NCBI GenBank assembly: GCA_016177355.1
Contig: JACOVL010000083.1
Span: forward strand, 1 to 21,056
DNA length: 21,056 nt
From: Betaproteobacteria bacterium
Lineage (GTDB): Bacteria > Pseudomonadota > Gammaproteobacteria > Burkholderiales > SG8-41
Direction of reading: 5' to 3'
Made by a program: the position numbers and the translations under genes. The notes under the pieces are model-generated. The model saw only the letters and a program-made list of their open reading frames with translations. It was not told the DNA's origin and made no database searches. Positions 20,763 through 21,056 of the stretch are shown one piece after another (the stretch's first letter is position 1; each line of letters opens with the position of its first letter).

Positions 20763-21056
20763 CTAGTCCTGCGCTAGCAGCATGCCCTGGCCCTCGATCG
20801 GCAGACCCCGCCCAGCGCCGTGCAATGCGGCCCAGAGACTCGAGTTCAGGTTGAGGAAAACCGGCTTGCCGAATTCGGCCTCCAGCAACGCCACGGCGTG
20901 CACGCTCAACCAGCGGCCGCCGGGGAGGATCAACCCCTGCGCCGTCGGCGCGGAGGTCAACGCCGCCCGGCCCAGCTCGATCGCCATCCGCATCCCGTCC
21001 GCGGCGCCGAGGCTGGCGTTCTCGGCCATCGTCCGGCCGCTTGCCTGCTGCCCGAC
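20763..21056 (-). CDS. Asp/Glu racemase / arylmalonate decarboxylase-like protein, C-terminal part at right edge
   Basis: The last 97 residues of a protein that continues beyond the right edge. The segment LILPGGRWLSVHAVALLEAE then FGKPVFLNLNSSLWAALHGAG matches the C-terminal half of the Asp/Glu racemase superfamily (maleate isomerase, arylmalonate decarboxylase), where this strand normally reads ISCTNLR or SCGG with the second catalytic cysteine. That cysteine is a Gly-Gly pair here (LPGGRW). The protein ends GQGMLLAQD. Function within the superfamily cannot be fixed from this fragment. Confidence 0.75.
   Translation of the reverse strand, partial: VGQQASGRTMAENASLGAADGMRMAIELGRAALTSAPTAQGLILPGGRWLSVHAVALLEAEFGKPVFLNLNSSLWAALHGAGRGLPIEGQGMLLAQD

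Overview
The window is GC-rich, densely coded DNA from a bacterium. It carries four complete and one partial Bug-type (TctC) periplasmic binding proteins, and Bug expansion is a hallmark of Betaproteobacteria, especially Burkholderiales. A Burkholderiales-like environmental species is therefore the best guess. No rRNA, tRNA, CRISPR array or intact transposase gene was seen.

Layout. 1-2326 (minus): a 5'-partial Bug receptor and two SMP-30/gluconolactonase-like beta-propeller proteins, one with an intact and one with a degraded metal site. 2408-3682 (plus): an MFS transporter, divergent from that block. 3803-6013 (plus): a glutathione S-transferase, then an OB-fold (DUF35-like) protein overlapping by 4 nt an SCP2/Ltp-type thiolase-like protein; this is a predicted acyl-CoA-processing pair in which both partners lack the family's usual cysteines. 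6078-8038 (plus): a signal-peptide-bearing MsrB followed by a strong terminator, a GNAT acetyltransferase, and a HAD type II-like hydrolase. 8238-9224 (plus): a Bug receptor.

9284-11756 (minus) is a compact nitrile hydratase operon: alpha, beta, P14K-type activator, then a secreted alpha/beta hydrolase. The alpha subunit has the CTLCSC claw expected of a cobalt enzyme. Upstream (11814-12775, minus) lie small proteins, including one winged-helix-like protein with a good candidate promoter. Then come a CBS-domain protein, a truncated PIN (VapC-like) gene, a large DUF2339 membrane protein, a remnant of an SGNH-type hydrolase C-terminus, and two divergent Bug genes (15499-16503 minus, 16724-17692 plus). 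The right end (minus) holds two small lipoproteins (one DUF2846), a SAM methyltransferase, another Bug receptor, and the C-terminus of an Asp/Glu racemase/arylmalonate decarboxylase-like protein cut by the window edge.

How it fits together: this looks like an accessory catabolic and transport neighbourhood for organic acids, lactones, nitriles and CoA esters, with many orphan solute receptors that must borrow TctA/TctB membrane partners from elsewhere. The least expected signal lies between the genes. Spacers carry several families of short degenerate tandem repeats (GTGAC-type with 7-8 bp period, 10 bp TGCGTTYATC, 7 bp ATCCTTC), a REP-like GGGGTCAGACCCC palindrome family around the Bug genes, and a small dispersed repeat translated in frame inside one Bug signal-peptide junction. 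Several of these repeats supply stop codons, or possibly start sites, of neighbouring genes. I found no convincing new multi-gene defence or toxin system.
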